Positions 45,241-56,383 of a stretch of DNA of 64,000 bases are shown here, in pieces. How positions within the stretch are numbered: the stretch's first letter is position 1; each line of letters opens with the position of its first letter. The position numbers and the translations under genes were made by a program. Origin of the DNA: Protea cynaroides (lineage: Eukaryota; Streptophyta; Magnoliopsida; Proteales; Proteaceae); the NCBI GenBank assembly GCA_028583415.1, contig CM053271.1:90414584-90478583 (forward strand), in the 5' to 3' direction. The notes under the pieces were generated by a model that saw nothing but the letters and a program-made list of their open reading frames with translations, was not told the origin of the DNA and ran no database searches.

Positions 45241-46248
45241 GAGAGAGTTATTTCGGTAGCGATGAATCTTCTGTATTCTTCTTTGGATTCGGTGAGCCTC
45301 TTGACGAGATTGGCAATGACGTTTTATGTATTCTTCTCCGAAGTTGACGATAGTGAATCACCAATCTTTCCTTCGACAATCAACTCCGAGTAGCCAACAT
45401 TTAGTATTTTGAGTTCTATTTGGACTCTGTTTTGAGGTTTTTTTTTGGATTCCTCCATCGCACAAAGTTTCTCTGTTTTTTTTATATTTATTTTTTAGTA
45501 GGGAGCATCAGATAGGATTCATACATGTAGTTTGAGTTCTATTTGGACTCTGTTATGACTTTTGAGGTTTCTGTTTTTGTTATAACAGTTTAGTTTTACT
45601 TCTGTAACTTTTCTTTTAAATACCATAGTAAGGGTAGACTGAAGTTGAACATTGAATGAAGATAACTTTTGGAGGTTCTCTTTCATCTCTTCTTCTCTTC
45701 CTGTAAGTATTTCCACTTCCTTTTAGTTCCTTATTCCCTCTACTGCCTACTATGATTTGTTTGTTTTACTTTAGATCTAAAATACAGAGGCAGCAATTTT
45801 TTGTCTGCGAGGGCATGATCTCTTTGTTTGTTCCATCTTAGCTTTCAATTCTTCTTGCTGATCTGCCTGTTTTGTGAGGGTATTGTGCTATGTCGTGAGC
45901 CTCTCTATCTCAGCTCTGAGATTTATGATTTCCATTGTGAAAGCATCAGATATTTCTTTTTCGTACTTCTTTTGATGTTCAAGCTTTCTTGATGTATCTT
46001 CTAGTTGCAACCGTATCTGCTCTATTTCTTCTGTTTTCAACTATATAATTCAGTTAACAATTGGTCATCCCTTTAAACCTTGGAAATTTCAGTGTTGCTA
46101 ACCGGAATAGACCCAAACCCGTGCATCCACAGATAAGCAGAGTCCATATCAAGAACAAATTAGACTAGAGAAATTTTGAAAAGAAAAAATAGAGTATGTG
46201 AATATAGATATATAAGGCAGACACAAACGAAAAAAAAGTAATTCATAC
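45241..46248. other. hAT interior with possible captured coiled-coil fragment
   Basis: Minus-strand 46050-45895 reads LKTEEIEQIRLQLEDTSRKL then EHQKKYEKEISDAFTMEIIN and LRAEIERL, a heptad-rich coiled coil open to a stop. It may belong to a captured gene; I do not recognise it. The rest looks non-coding. Confidence 0.35.
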
Positions 46249-46392
46249 CTGAACAACTCTATGCCACTGTTGTTCCTTCTCAAGAGCAAATAATGCCTGC
46301 TTCAAGGATGCTATGGAAAAATTCTGCTCCCATGCAACCCAGGCATCAAGTGCACCATAGACAGCTTCTTTAGAATCCTTGAGGTCAGAAAA
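46249..46392 (-). pseudogene. Captured exon of a PPR-type gene (EMB1417/At4g18975-like)
   Basis: A 144-base exon with an intact acceptor (attgcag|TTTTCTGACC) and donor (CAG|GTATGA), open throughout: SKEAVYGALDAWVAWEQNFS and IASLKQALFALEKEQQWHRV then VQ. This wording matches the first conserved exon of organelle-targeted PPR-like proteins of the At4g18975/EMB1417 group as I remember them. Neighbouring exons are not clearly found; 46745-46600 (minus) contains a further coding-like stretch (KLEKDLLGTTAAKAASSIRK). A fragment, not a working gene, carried by the hAT element on the opposite strand to its transposase. Confidence 0.6.
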
Positions 46393-46759
46393 CTGCAATA
46401 TATTGCATTTTAATAAAGAAAGTACACTAACAAAACATAAGAAAAAAAAAAAAGATAACCCAGGAAAAGACCAACTCTGAAGACAGAAATTGAAGTCTAG
46501 TTGATCAACATGTAAAGGTCCCATCTGCAGCAAGTAATCCCTTTGTCAGAATTCTCTCTTTTCTAGTTTTGGTGATGATTATCACATTGGCAATGACTCT
46601 GCAAACCTAAAGACGATTCCCCCTCTTTTCTAATACTTGATGCAGCTTTTGCTGCAGTAGTCCCCAACAGATCCTTCTCTAATTTCAGGAACCATTTTGT
46701 CTAGTACTCCAATGATATCCTTTCTAGCCTGACTACGTAATAGGGCCACAAGCAAATAA

Positions 46760-47560
46760 CCATAGTCACTACTCAAAACAAAAGAAGATAAAAATATAAT
46801 CTAAATCACATAGACTTGAAATAAATAAATAAACTCTTTCATATTCACCTCTGAACACTAGCTCCATTCTTTGAATTCTAACCTGTCTCAATAATTATAA
46901 TTACAAAATTAGGAATCTCTGTAGCCAGTTTAAATGATTTATTTTTGGAAAGCAGTTAAATCAATTGATGCATTGTAATTTCATCCATTATTGGTGAAAA
47001 TTTATCAAATCCTTTCTTCATCTGTTTCCTACTTTATAATTTTTAGGAACAGTCAAGAATTATGAACTAAATACACAAACTCACTCCTACCAAAAAGCAA
47101 AGATCACAGAGAAAGAGAGAGAGCTAACATGCAGAACTGTGCCAGTATCATTAGTATTAAGGTTTGATTGCTTCCACGTAAAATATAAACTAAATAAAAT
47201 TTCAAGCATATAACTTTGCTTGTAGCACACACCCACACAAAAATAGAAACTTTAAATGTAACTTGCAGCTTGCATCCTTGGCGCACACTCCAACAGATAG
47301 CTTCCAATATCCTCTCCATGCAAGTTGTCCTTAACCACATATTTATGCACAATGTTTGGTTTTCCAATATCACTATTAACCACATATTTCTGCAAGATAC
47401 AATACGCTTTCCTAATCAAGTCCTTAATAGTTTATTTAAAATAAGCTTCCTTTGGTGGATGACTCAATTCGTTGTAACCAGTTTTGTTTTTCATTTATAG
47501 TTTGGGTGCTAAATTGCTAATTTAGGATTTCATTATGTTTACTTGTGTTAGGCTATTAGC
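46760..47560. other. hAT interior, non-coding
   Basis: AT-rich and without recognisable coding sequence; immediately upstream of the transposase and may contain its promoter. Confidence 0.5.
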
Positions 47561-47566
47561 AACATA

Positions 47567-50239
47567 ATGTCTGGCTCACAAGGATCTGGAGACTTTGCAT
47601 GGAGGCATGGTACTCCCCTTGATGCTAACAAGAGGACCTCCCAATGCAACTACTGTAAGAAAAAAATTGGAGGAGGTGGGGCCACTCGTTTGAAGTGGCA
47701 TCTAGCTGGTGGGGATGGTAATGTAACTAGATGTCCCAGTGTCCCTGTAGAGATTAAAAAGGTCATGGCTGAGGTACTGAAGGGTGGGATACAGAGGAAG
47801 ACACATAAGAGGGCAGCGAGGCAGGAATTTGAAGATGCATGCTTAGAGAGGAGTTTACCTAGAGCTCCAGGGTCGGACACAGAGGAGGAGGAGAGAGACA
47901 GTAGATGTAAATCCCCAGCCACAGATCCCACCACCATTTAGGAGATCTCAGAGAGGCTCAGGCTTCGGATCATCATCACAGCCCCTACTACCACGCCATG
48001 GCCCAGCAGTAGACATCCTCTCTAGTGATCCTGCACTATTTTCCAGGCAAGAAAAAAGACAAAAAAATCTCAAGCATTATTGGACAAACTCAAAGGAGGC
48101 AGTTGGGTATGCTATGGCTAAGTGGTTTTTTTATAATAATATTCCTGCACATGCTACTACTGGTCCATATTACCAGAACATGATAGATGTGGTAAGCCAG
48201 GCTGGCCTAGGAGTGAAGGGGCCCACAACTCATGAGCTCTACAACACATATTTACCATAACACAAGAAGGAATGCGAAGAGTATGTAAAGCATTTGAAGC
48301 CATTTTGGGAGAATTATGGAGTTACAATCATGTGTGATGGTTGGGCAGGACCCACTAGATAATCTCTCATCAACTTTATGGTGTCGTGTGATGGAAAAAC
48401 AATTTTCATAAAGTCTGTGGATGCTTCAAAGCATAGAAAAGATTCAACATATATTTATAATCTGTTGAAGGAGGTGGTTGCAGAAGTGGGGATAGACAAT
48501 GTTGTCCAAATTGTCACAGATAATGGCAGCAACTTCAAGAAAGCTGGGGAAAGATTGATGAACAATCACAGTATAAATTATTTTTGGACTCCATGTACTG
48601 CTCATTGCATAGACCTTATGTTGAAAGATATGGGGAGTATTAGTATTGTCAATGATGTTATAGAAAAGGCAAGACAGGTGAGTACTTTTGTTTACAACCA
48701 TGGTCATGCTCTCCAATTATTGAGGACAAAATGTGGGGGGGGGGGGGGGATTTAGTAAGACCAGGTCGACTAGGTTTGCCACTAATTACATTGCTTTAAA
48801 AAGCTTTGAGACAAAAAAAGTCTGGTCTAAGATCCATGTTTGCTTCAGAAGAATGGTTTAATTGGCCTGGGTCTTCTACTCCTCGTGGTCGGTTAGCGCA
48901 GTCAACAATTTCAGATGACTTATTCTGGGATGATCTGAAGAAGGTTGTAATGATATTAGAGCCAGTTTTCAAAGTCCTAAGAATGGTTGATTCACAAAAA
49001 AAAACCCATACTACCGCATTTATGGGTAGGAATGGAACTGATGAAAGCCCAAGTTGTAGATGCCTCGAAGGGGTACCGTAGGGTTTATCAAAATCATTGA
49101 GAAGCGCTGGGAGAAGCAACTCTTACATCCACTACATAAGGCTGGTAAGAAAATAGTTCTTTATTTATTTTACATAAATTTAACTTCTTGTAAGTTGTAG
49201 AGGATTTGTTGAATTTTGAAAATATTAATTTTTATTCTCTTTAGCATATTATCTCAATCCCAAGTATCAATACAAAGACAATCTTGGGATGAGACAGGAT
49301 TTGATAGAAGCAGTTCAAGATGTGGTGGCAAAGCTTAACCCTGATCCACGTATCTAATCCGATGCAAATCAAGAGGTGAGTGTTTAATCTATCTTATGGT
49401 AATATCTAATATTTATTATGGAAAGTTACAAGTTGCAAAATAATGCTAATACCTAATGCAATGGATTTAGATCAAATCTTTCAGAGATGCAAGTGGATGT
49501 TTTGGGAGGGAGGCTGCAATTACTGCACGTTCAACAACTGCCCCTGGTGAGTCCTATGGTTCTAATTTTATTTATTTTTTATGAATTATATATTAGTATT
49601 TTAGGATATAATTCTAATGCAACCATTTTATGTTATCATGTAGCTGAATGGTGGGTCTTATATGGAAGAGACTCCCCAAACCTGTGCAAGATAGCAATTA
49701 AAGTGCTATCACAGACGTGTTCTGCCTCTGGTTGCGAGCACAATTGGAGCACATTCTCCCTCATACACACAAAGAGGCGGAATCGTTTGGGTGTTAAAAG
49801 ACTAGAGAGCCTCGTTTACGTCCACTACAATATGAGAATAAGGGAAGAAAACATTTGCTTCGGCTTGGAAAAAGATATCACCCCGATCGAATTGAGTGAG
49901 ATCTTCGAGGTGGACGAAGAGGTAGAGGATCCCTTGTATGAGTGGGTGAGGGATCGAGGTGAGCCTGTTCTAGATGAGCCTGAAGGTCGGCCTAACAGTC
50001 AAATTGCTTTCCAACTTCGAGTAGATGTTGATGACTTTATAGCATCAGAGGGTAACATTCACTCACAAACACGCAGACCATTTGAAGATGATATTAGTGA
50101 TGATACTACTCGTTCACCTACTCCCACACAGACACAGACACAAACACATACACAAACCAGTGATGATGATGACAGTGATATTAGTGGGAGTAGTGATGGT
50201 GGTGATGGTGGTGCGGTGGTGATGGTGGTACAAAGGTAG
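47567..50239 (+). pseudogene. hAT transposase (BED finger, DUF659, hAT dimerisation domain), decayed
   Basis: Would cut and rejoin hAT ends. Domains in order: BED-type zinc finger at 47567-47940 (KRTSQCNYCKKKIGGGGATR ... LKWHLAGGDGNVTRCP); a middle section in another frame (YYQNMIDVVSQAGLGVKGPT); DUF659/RNase H-like core at about 48300-48740 (VTIMCDGWAGPTR then TAA, VQIVTDNGSNFKKAGERLMN, FWTPCTAHCIDLMLKDMGSI); a divergent middle (48800-49080); an exon AYYLNPKYQYKDNLGMRQDL (49244-49375); and the C-terminal hAT dimerisation motif (AEWWVLYGRDSPNLCKIAIK, LSQTCSASGCEHNWSTFSLI; 49644-49860), with an acidic Asp/Ser/Thr-rich tail. In-frame TAA codons interrupt it near 48258 and 48358. There is a frame change near 47940 and another at a 15-G run (48737-48751). 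Inactive. Confidence 0.88.
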
Positions 50240-50886
50240 AAGTGCAACATTAAGGGAGATAGAACATGACATGGAGACACAGCCCGAGCCACGGCCCGAT
50301 CCCATCGATTCACAGAGAGAGTCTCGTATCCTGGTTCCACACAGGATGAGGACCATGGTGCACGCATTGGTAGAGGATAGCTGGTCCCACATTATGATGT
50401 GAGACACGTATGTGATGCAACCGTTATCGGCAACAACAATGGTATCAGGGTCAGGGATTAGATGTGCCTAGACACTCGTCTTGGATTTGATTCATTTTAG
50501 TAGACTTCTTTATTTTATGTAATCTTAATATTAAAGTTAGTGTTTTGGAATGCTTTTGAACATTAAATTTTGTTTCTTCTTTAGTTTTTAATTTACTATC
50601 CTTTTCAATGTTTGCGTACGTTATCATGTTATAGTGTCGACATAGAATTACCATTTATAATGTTATTTTTGTGCAAATGATTCAATAGATGTTATAGAGG
50701 TAAAAATTGCATTACATAATAAAATTGAACTCAAAAAGCGTGTTTTATAGCCATCGAAACCACATCCGAAACTATAATTTTTTTTTACCATGTTTCCTCG
50801 AAATTTTGGCCGAAACCACCGAAATTTCGGTTTTGGGCCTGGCCGAAACCAGGCACGAAATCAAAATTACGATCCTTGATCATGAA

Positions 50887-51215
50887 GGAGATAGGGATTT
50901 AAGTGAGACCCCAATCATCAATCCATGGACAAATTCCAAGAGATCCATGGAAGAAATCTATGTGGATGATGGATTGTGTAAAAATACTAATTTTAAGCCA
51001 TAGAACAATCATATGAAGGATCATGAAGATAAGCCAAGAGATCCAAACATGAAGGAATGGAGTTGGGAGTGAAAAGTCGACCATCACATGTGTGGTCGCA
51101 TGTGTAGTCGCATGATATGCGACCACAGGAGACACACATATTCGACCACACACCCTCGGGAAGTCCAGGAAGGGTGTGGTCGCATGTGTGGTCGTATAAT
51201 TTAGCCCATAAAATA
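50887..51215 (+). mobile_element. Tekay-type LTR, continuation after hAT insertion
   Basis: Resumes the LTR begun at 40635. Its palindromic-word cluster (51075-51210; gtgtggtcgcatgtgtggtc and inverse gcgaccacac) then lies at about 758-893 bases from the LTR start, the same offset as the second cluster of the other LTRs. It is truncated near 51215 by copia sequence. Alternative reading: part of this stretch is copia LTR on the minus strand, because tgcaagatattttatgggc (minus, from 51228) resembles the copia LTR start at 18147. Confidence 0.55.
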
Positions 51216-53075
51216 TCTTGCAATCTCCCACTTAGGCTATATTAGTTATAAATTCACCATTGATTCAATGTGGCCATGGAATCTAATTACACTAAAACCA
51301 TCCTTTACTTTAATCTAGTCATCAAGCCTACCAATGTTGAATAACAGCAGAAAGTACTCCTACACATCCGGTGTACCCCTTCTGTCAGTCACATACAGAG
51401 GTCTACTTAATGACATAAATCACTTTGAGATGAATACTTGAGTCCAATGATCGAATTACCACAATCCCGTTACCTTAAAATCCTTATAGGTGAATGCACT
51501 TTGATATTATCCAACTTTATATAGGCAAACAGCCTCCAATTTGGACTATTATCATACTCTGGCTTACCGCCTTCTTTGGCTAAATACCGCCTTGCAACTT
51601 GACATGTCCTAAATAATCAAGAATACCTACAAGCAATAAATGCTCACCAATAATCATGCCCATTAAACCATAGACAAAACAAACAATTACAGATAAACCA
51701 TCAATTACCAGATCTCCCACTAACCAAGCAGATCTGAATACTCCAATTGACTAAGAGAATCTAAATACTCCCACTGACAAAACCTTTCAACCATTCCAAT
51801 AAAACTACCTTAACTTGTCTCTACATTGCCCTAGAGATCAACTATGACTGGTACAACTAGTCGAACCTATGATTGTACAGTCAAACATGAAAAACTATTC
51901 ACAACATCACAGAACAAATACAATCAAAATTACATGCAGGCATTTACCTTACAACATCATAAGCACCATAAGCATAATTTCTTTGCATTTAGTTGAAAAG
52001 GAAAACTTTACATTCCGATATTTCAAGTAACATCAATCACATTTTTTTTTTAATATGGGAAACAATATGTTAAGTCAAACAATAAACATAAAACAAAGTA
52101 AAACCAAGAGAAAAAAAAAACATTTGAATGTAAAAGAAACTTTACAATATTCAAGACAACAGTCTTCAAGACCCTCATACCCCAAATACCTAGGGAGTCC
52201 TAGAATCGTTATCCTTTTCTAGATATGCTTATCTGGCTTAACAGTATTTGGTCAAACCACCTATCTTTGGTCAATCTACCCATCTTTGAGTAATCCACCT
52301 TGGAGTTACTCAACAATAATCTTATCACTATCTATTTTTCCCCTTTGGTAATGTAATTCACCTAGATTTGAATATATTTTTTAGCAAGGAATGAGATATC
52401 TAATATATCAATTACATTGGTCTCATTGTCTTTGAGTTTTTGAGTGATAGTTGATAGCTCCCAAAAATACTTCCACACATTACCATTTCCAACATAACTG
52501 GTACTAGAGAGCTAGGTTAATAAACTATCTTCTGACCCCCTCTGAAACATTATTCTTATCCTTTAGATTTTTCTTAGATAATCCATTCGTAATATTTCTC
52601 ATCTTAATACTGCTACACATAACCTCAATAGTAGAATACCTCACAACTTATGTAAACTACTATGAAAGATACATCTAGGCCAAACAATCTTAGACTAGTC
52701 CCCAACCTTTTCATAATAAATTTTATTCTTTGTCCCAGGAAGAGTGGGAAAGAAACTACCAAATCATATGATACATTCATTGAGACAAACATCCTATGAG
52801 ACATAAACCATCATCATTATATGAGTCTAAACACAAATGTCCTGCAATAGATAAATTACACAAGACTCATATAAACACATGCAATTTATACTTTGTCCCG
52901 AATAGAAAAAGATAAATATCAAAACATTCTTTGGGACAGTTATACTTGGATGAACACATCAGTGTATGAGTTTAAATACAGTATCAAACAACTGAAGACT
53001 CATACACATACCCTTTACTTGCATTAATCATATAAACCATTCATGCAAATAAATATCTTTTTCTAAGAGTTAACT
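51216..53075 (-). mobile_element. Ty1/copia 3' untranslated region and polypurine tract, minus strand
   Basis: The minus strand ends in agcctaagtgggagattg (51216-51233), a typical copia polypurine tract. Upstream of it runs the same untranslated stretch as at 17570-18140, e.g. cggtatttagccaaag, aagtagacctctgtatgt, cattggtaggcttgat and tccatggccacattga. No coding remains seen. Confidence 0.7.
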
Positions 53076-53195
53076 CGTAAGACCCACACGCCATGAACCC
53101 GTTTAACCTTACATTTCTGTGTTGTAAACCAGTCTTCCCATCATAATCGGCCAAGTGGACCAAAGTGCGTGAAGAAACTACGAGGGTAGGTATGA
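53076..53195 (+). mobile_element. Tekay-type LTR start, cut by assembly gap
   Basis: cgtaagacccacacgccatgaaccc and caagtggaccaaagtgcgtg match the starts of the LTRs at 40635 and 56856 (first base pair TG is CG here). The remainder is lost in the gap. Confidence 0.7.
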
Positions 53196-53695
53196 NNNNN
53201 NNNNNNNNNNNNNNNNNNNNNNNNNNNNNNNNNNNNNNNNNNNNNNNNNNNNNNNNNNNNNNNNNNNNNNNNNNNNNNNNNNNNNNNNNNNNNNNNNNNN
53301 NNNNNNNNNNNNNNNNNNNNNNNNNNNNNNNNNNNNNNNNNNNNNNNNNNNNNNNNNNNNNNNNNNNNNNNNNNNNNNNNNNNNNNNNNNNNNNNNNNNN
53401 NNNNNNNNNNNNNNNNNNNNNNNNNNNNNNNNNNNNNNNNNNNNNNNNNNNNNNNNNNNNNNNNNNNNNNNNNNNNNNNNNNNNNNNNNNNNNNNNNNNN
53501 NNNNNNNNNNNNNNNNNNNNNNNNNNNNNNNNNNNNNNNNNNNNNNNNNNNNNNNNNNNNNNNNNNNNNNNNNNNNNNNNNNNNNNNNNNNNNNNNNNNN
53601 NNNNNNNNNNNNNNNNNNNNNNNNNNNNNNNNNNNNNNNNNNNNNNNNNNNNNNNNNNNNNNNNNNNNNNNNNNNNNNNNNNNNNNNNNNNNNNN
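53196..53695. other. Assembly gap of exactly 500 N
   Basis: A round-number run of N, so the true length is probably unknown. It separates a plus-strand LTR start from a minus-strand Ty3 pol. Apparent open frames across it are artefacts. Confidence 0.98.
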
Positions 53696-54233
53696 AAAGT
53701 CTAACAAAGAACTCCTTAGGAGTTTGAAACACCACAGAATAGTCACTGAGAAGTTGTTGAAGTTCTTCTCTGTCATCGACCTGGTCAGAATGATTGGTAT
53801 GCTCAGTGGAACTGCACTGGATTTCTAGTTGAAACAATGCTGCTGCTGCTTTTGTTTCGGCGAATCTTCTTAACGGTTGGAATCCAACAGAAGCCAGAGA
53901 ATTTGGAGACATTCCTTGAAAAATAATTTGCTGATCATGATCCTGGAATTGCGAAGTTAACTTGCTATAATCAAACAGCACAGGGCCAAGTTGTGATAAC
54001 CATTGAACCCCTAGGACAATTTCTGCTCCATGGATTGGTAATAGGAACAAATCAATTTTTAGAAGATGACCTTGAATCATCACTGGCAAACCTTTGATGG
54101 AACCATCGCTATGCAACCTTTCACCATTTCCGACGAGCACAGAAATTCGAGGTGAAGTCTCCACTGTAAGTTCAATATGATGAGCCACCCTACTTTGGAT
54201 GAAATTATGTGTACTCCCTCCATCGATCAACAC
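53696..54233 (-). pseudogene. Ty3 (Reina-type chromovirus) protease and linker to RT, partial
   Basis: The minus-strand frame reads MLIDGGSTHNFIQSRVAHHI (aspartic protease active site, with DGG where DTG/DSG is usual), VLGVQWLSQLGPVLFDYSKL, then DREELQQLLSDYSVVFQTPK, the lead-in to RT. It runs into the gap. The protease frame overlaps the gag frame by a few bases and is shifted relative to it (indel near 54270), so the gag-pol frame is broken. Confidence 0.8.
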
Positions 54234-55444
54234 ATGTACCGGCGAACCAAAAATTGTACCCTGAAGTATGGATGGATCGAAGAAGGTCCTGCCATAGCAT
54301 TATAAGAAATTTCGGACTGTAAACATTGCTCACCCAAAATATCCCCATACACAGATTTTATCTGATCAGGTAATTCAACAATGGTTTCATCCAATTCCAC
54401 ATCCAATAAGAAAAATTGTCGCGACTTGCAACGATGTCCAGGAAAAAAAATTTCATCACAATTATAACATAATCCCTTCTTTCGTCTATGCTGCATCTCT
54501 ACTGAATTCAAACGTTTAATTGGAATACGCTGATTAGGAACTGGAAGACTTGGAGACGGAGTAGGTAGCAATGGTGGCAGCAAGGGTGGTTTGGATGTCG
54601 TAACATCACTCGTTCGATGATCGTAAGGCTCATTGAATCGACCTGTATACCGTCGACGATCCCCAATTTTAGCCTCTTGTAATCGAGCCAACGCAACCGC
54701 CTGAGATAATGTCACTGGTTTGAAAGCCAAGACTTCGCTGCGGATATCGGGCCATAAGCCAGAAACAAAGCAATTGACCAGAAAAGAAGTAGATATGTTT
54801 GTCGTCCGGTTTGTCAAAGTCTCAAATTGAGACTGATATTCTGCAACGGTTGTCGATTGAGTCAATTTTGATAACGCTCCCTGGTGATCATCTAATTCAG
54901 AGGGACCAAAACGTATCTCCAAAGCTTTGGTGAAGGCGCTCCAGTTAGCAAACTCTCCATTTTTATGCATCCACTGAAACCAATGTAATGCCTTGTCATC
55001 CATATGGAATGAAGATATCATCAATCGTTGGTCTTCACTTGTGTTGTGATATGCAAAAAACCTCTCGATTTTAAAGATCCAACCTAATGGATCTGTTCCA
55101 TCAAACCGCAGACAGTCGAGTCTAATTGAACGACGTTGAGGATATTGTGTTTGGAAATTGTCGCTGAGATCTGAATTTGCCGCTGCTGCTGATCTCAGAT
55201 CTGGATTTGCTACTGCTGCCGGCTGATTAGGTAAATCCATCGGAAACGAAGGAGGAGCCAAACGACTCATTTGTTCTATACGGCCATCCATCGTTGTTAA
55301 TCGAAGAATTAATTCTGAAAGTATATGCTGCTGCTCTGTAATCATATGCTGAAAATCGTCTAATCTTTGATTCTGAGCAACGGAAGATTCACTAAGAAGC
55401 TTCATCGAAGCATCAAGCATTCGTAATATTGTACCGTCCACCAT
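54227..55444 (-). CDS. Ty3 (Reina-type chromovirus) gag
   Basis: A 405-codon open frame: coiled-coil N-terminus (SSVAQNQRLDDFQHMITEQQ), a capsid domain (RLDCLRFDGTDPLGWIFKIE, RLMISSFHMDDKALHWFQWM, FTKALEIRFGPSELDDHQGA), a Pro-rich linker and a zinc-knuckle-like GLCYNCDEIFFPGHRCKSRQ. The capsid protein packages retroelement RNA. The last residues (SIHPYFRVQFLVRRYMC) are frameshifted relative to the protease. The frame is long and undisturbed, so this copy is fairly young compared with the Tekay gag at 61643. Confidence 0.85.
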   Translation of the reverse strand: MVDGTILRMLDASMKLLSESSVAQNQRLDDFQHMITEQQHILSELILRLTTMDGRIEQMSRLAPPSFPMDLPNQPAAVANPDLRSAAAANSDLSDNFQTQYPQRRSIRLDCLRFDGTDPLGWIFKIERFFAYHNTSEDQRLMISSFHMDDKALHWFQWMHKNGEFANWSAFTKALEIRFGPSELDDHQGALSKLTQSTTVAEYQSQFETLTNRTTNISTSFLVNCFVSGLWPDIRSEVLAFKPVTLSQAVALARLQEAKIGDRRRYTGRFNEPYDHRTSDVTTSKPPLLPPLLPTPSPSLPVPNQRIPIKRLNSVEMQHRRKKGLCYNCDEIFFPGHRCKSRQFFLLDVELDETIVELPDQIKSVYGDILGEQCLQSEISYNAMAGPSSIHPYFRVQFLVRRYMC

Positions 55445-55465
55445 ACCCTCAATGAAAGCACTAAA

Positions 55466-55585
55466 TGTTACAACTCAAGTACAGGGGAGGGCCCAATCCA
55501 AAAGACTAGTCTATTAGGTGGGAGAATCCCAAGACTTAAAGAACCATACTTGGTAGGTATGGCATTCCAATGTGGGATCATAACA
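55466..55585 (-). mobile_element. Short 5' LTR of the Reina-type element
   Basis: 120 bp, plus-strand tgttacaactcaag ... gatcataaca, ends TG...CA on either strand. On the minus strand it is followed by tttagtgctttcattgag, a primer-site-like tract, 22 bases before the gag start codon. Very short LTRs are characteristic of the Reina clade. Confidence 0.7.
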
Positions 55586-56042
55586 CTTTATTTGCAGAAA
55601 CCATCGCGGGGAACCTATTTTTGAGGGGGCTGAGGCGATGGCTTTTAACTCAACTACGGTGGGGGAGGCTTTGGCCGTTTGTCGGGCCTTACTTGCAGTA
55701 ATTCAGCAGGGGTATGATCAAATCATAGTAAAAACTGATAGTTTGGAAGTTCTACAGTGTTTACAGGGCATAAGGCCTTTTTTTGATGTTCAGTTAGACA
55801 ATGTAATTAAAGATATTTTGGAGTTGTTGGTCAAACAGTATAATGTTTCTTTTGTTCATACTCCTAGGCAGGGGAATAGGGTGGCTCATACAGTAGCTCA
55901 ACAAGCTTTGTTAAGTTCTGAATTGTTATGGTGGGATAAGGATTCGGTTCGGCTGAACAACTTATGTGACTCTGATGTAATTACTGATGATGGAAGGAAT
56001 GAATCATGATCAATGTTTTACCCAAAAAAAAAAAAAAAAAGA
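55586..56042 (+). pseudogene. LINE RNase H and poly-A tail
   Basis: The frame from 55638 reads MAFNSTTVGEALAVCRALLA, QIIVKTDSLEVLQCLQGIRP and VSFVHTPRQGNRVAHTVAQQ, stop at 56007, then a 17-A tail (56025-56041). RNase H residues of plant LINEs are visible (TDSxxVxxxL, R.GNxVAHxxA). The Reina LTR abuts it, so the retroelement inserted into, or joined, this LINE. Confidence 0.88.
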
Positions 56043-56383
56043 GCAAGACAAATAATAGCAACGTTGCAAAAATCAAACCAACGAAACTAGAAAATGGAAA
56101 CAGATGAGAAAATCGTAAGCCATGAAGTTACTTGAAAGTTGAGACTTGTTGCCTCTTGTATTCGCATCCGGATCTTCTATGGAAGGATTGACGAAGGACA
56201 AAACAAGACAAAGGATGTCAGGCTTATAGCCATGGAATTACTCTGATGCTTAAGTTAGGATACTAATCCAAAAAGTTTGGGATATGATCTTTTGAGAAGA
56301 CCAACCAGCGGGATATGGAATGTTATGATGGTAAAATTACCGAGGTGAATTGGCCGATGTGAAAAACGATAGAGTTAGAGCTA
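56043..56383. other. Short intergenic stretch
   Basis: Nothing recognised. Confidence 0.6.

Larger units (their letters stand above)
41204..50878 (+). mobile_element. 9.7-kb hAT transposon carrying captured genes
   Basis: An exact 8-bp duplication ATCATGAA lies at 41196-41203 and 50879-50886, the size typical of hAT. Terminal repeats are imperfect: catggttcagaatttcgg at the left against caaggatcgtaattttga (complement) at the right. Subterminal ATTTCGGCCGAAAT-type motifs are present at both ends (three tandem copies at 41213-41280; aaattttggccgaaacc and gaaatttcggttttgg at 50800-50850). Inside, in order: a LOG gene copy (+), a Ty3 3' end with LTR, a LINE fragment (-), a PPR-type exon (-), and a decayed hAT transposase (+). 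Duplication, ends and transposase agree. Confidence 0.82.

Noticed and set aside
47216..47500. 94-codon frame upstream of the transposase
   Set aside because: AT-rich, no family resemblance, and the overlapping opposite-strand frame is equally long.
50059..50407. Minus-strand frames rich in Cys/Val over the transposase tail
   Set aside because: Shadow of the acidic Thr/Gln/Asp-rich, repeat-like end of the hAT transposase.
53141..53776. Open frames running through the N gap
   Set aside because: N codons cannot be read as sequence; only the part from 53696 onward is real.
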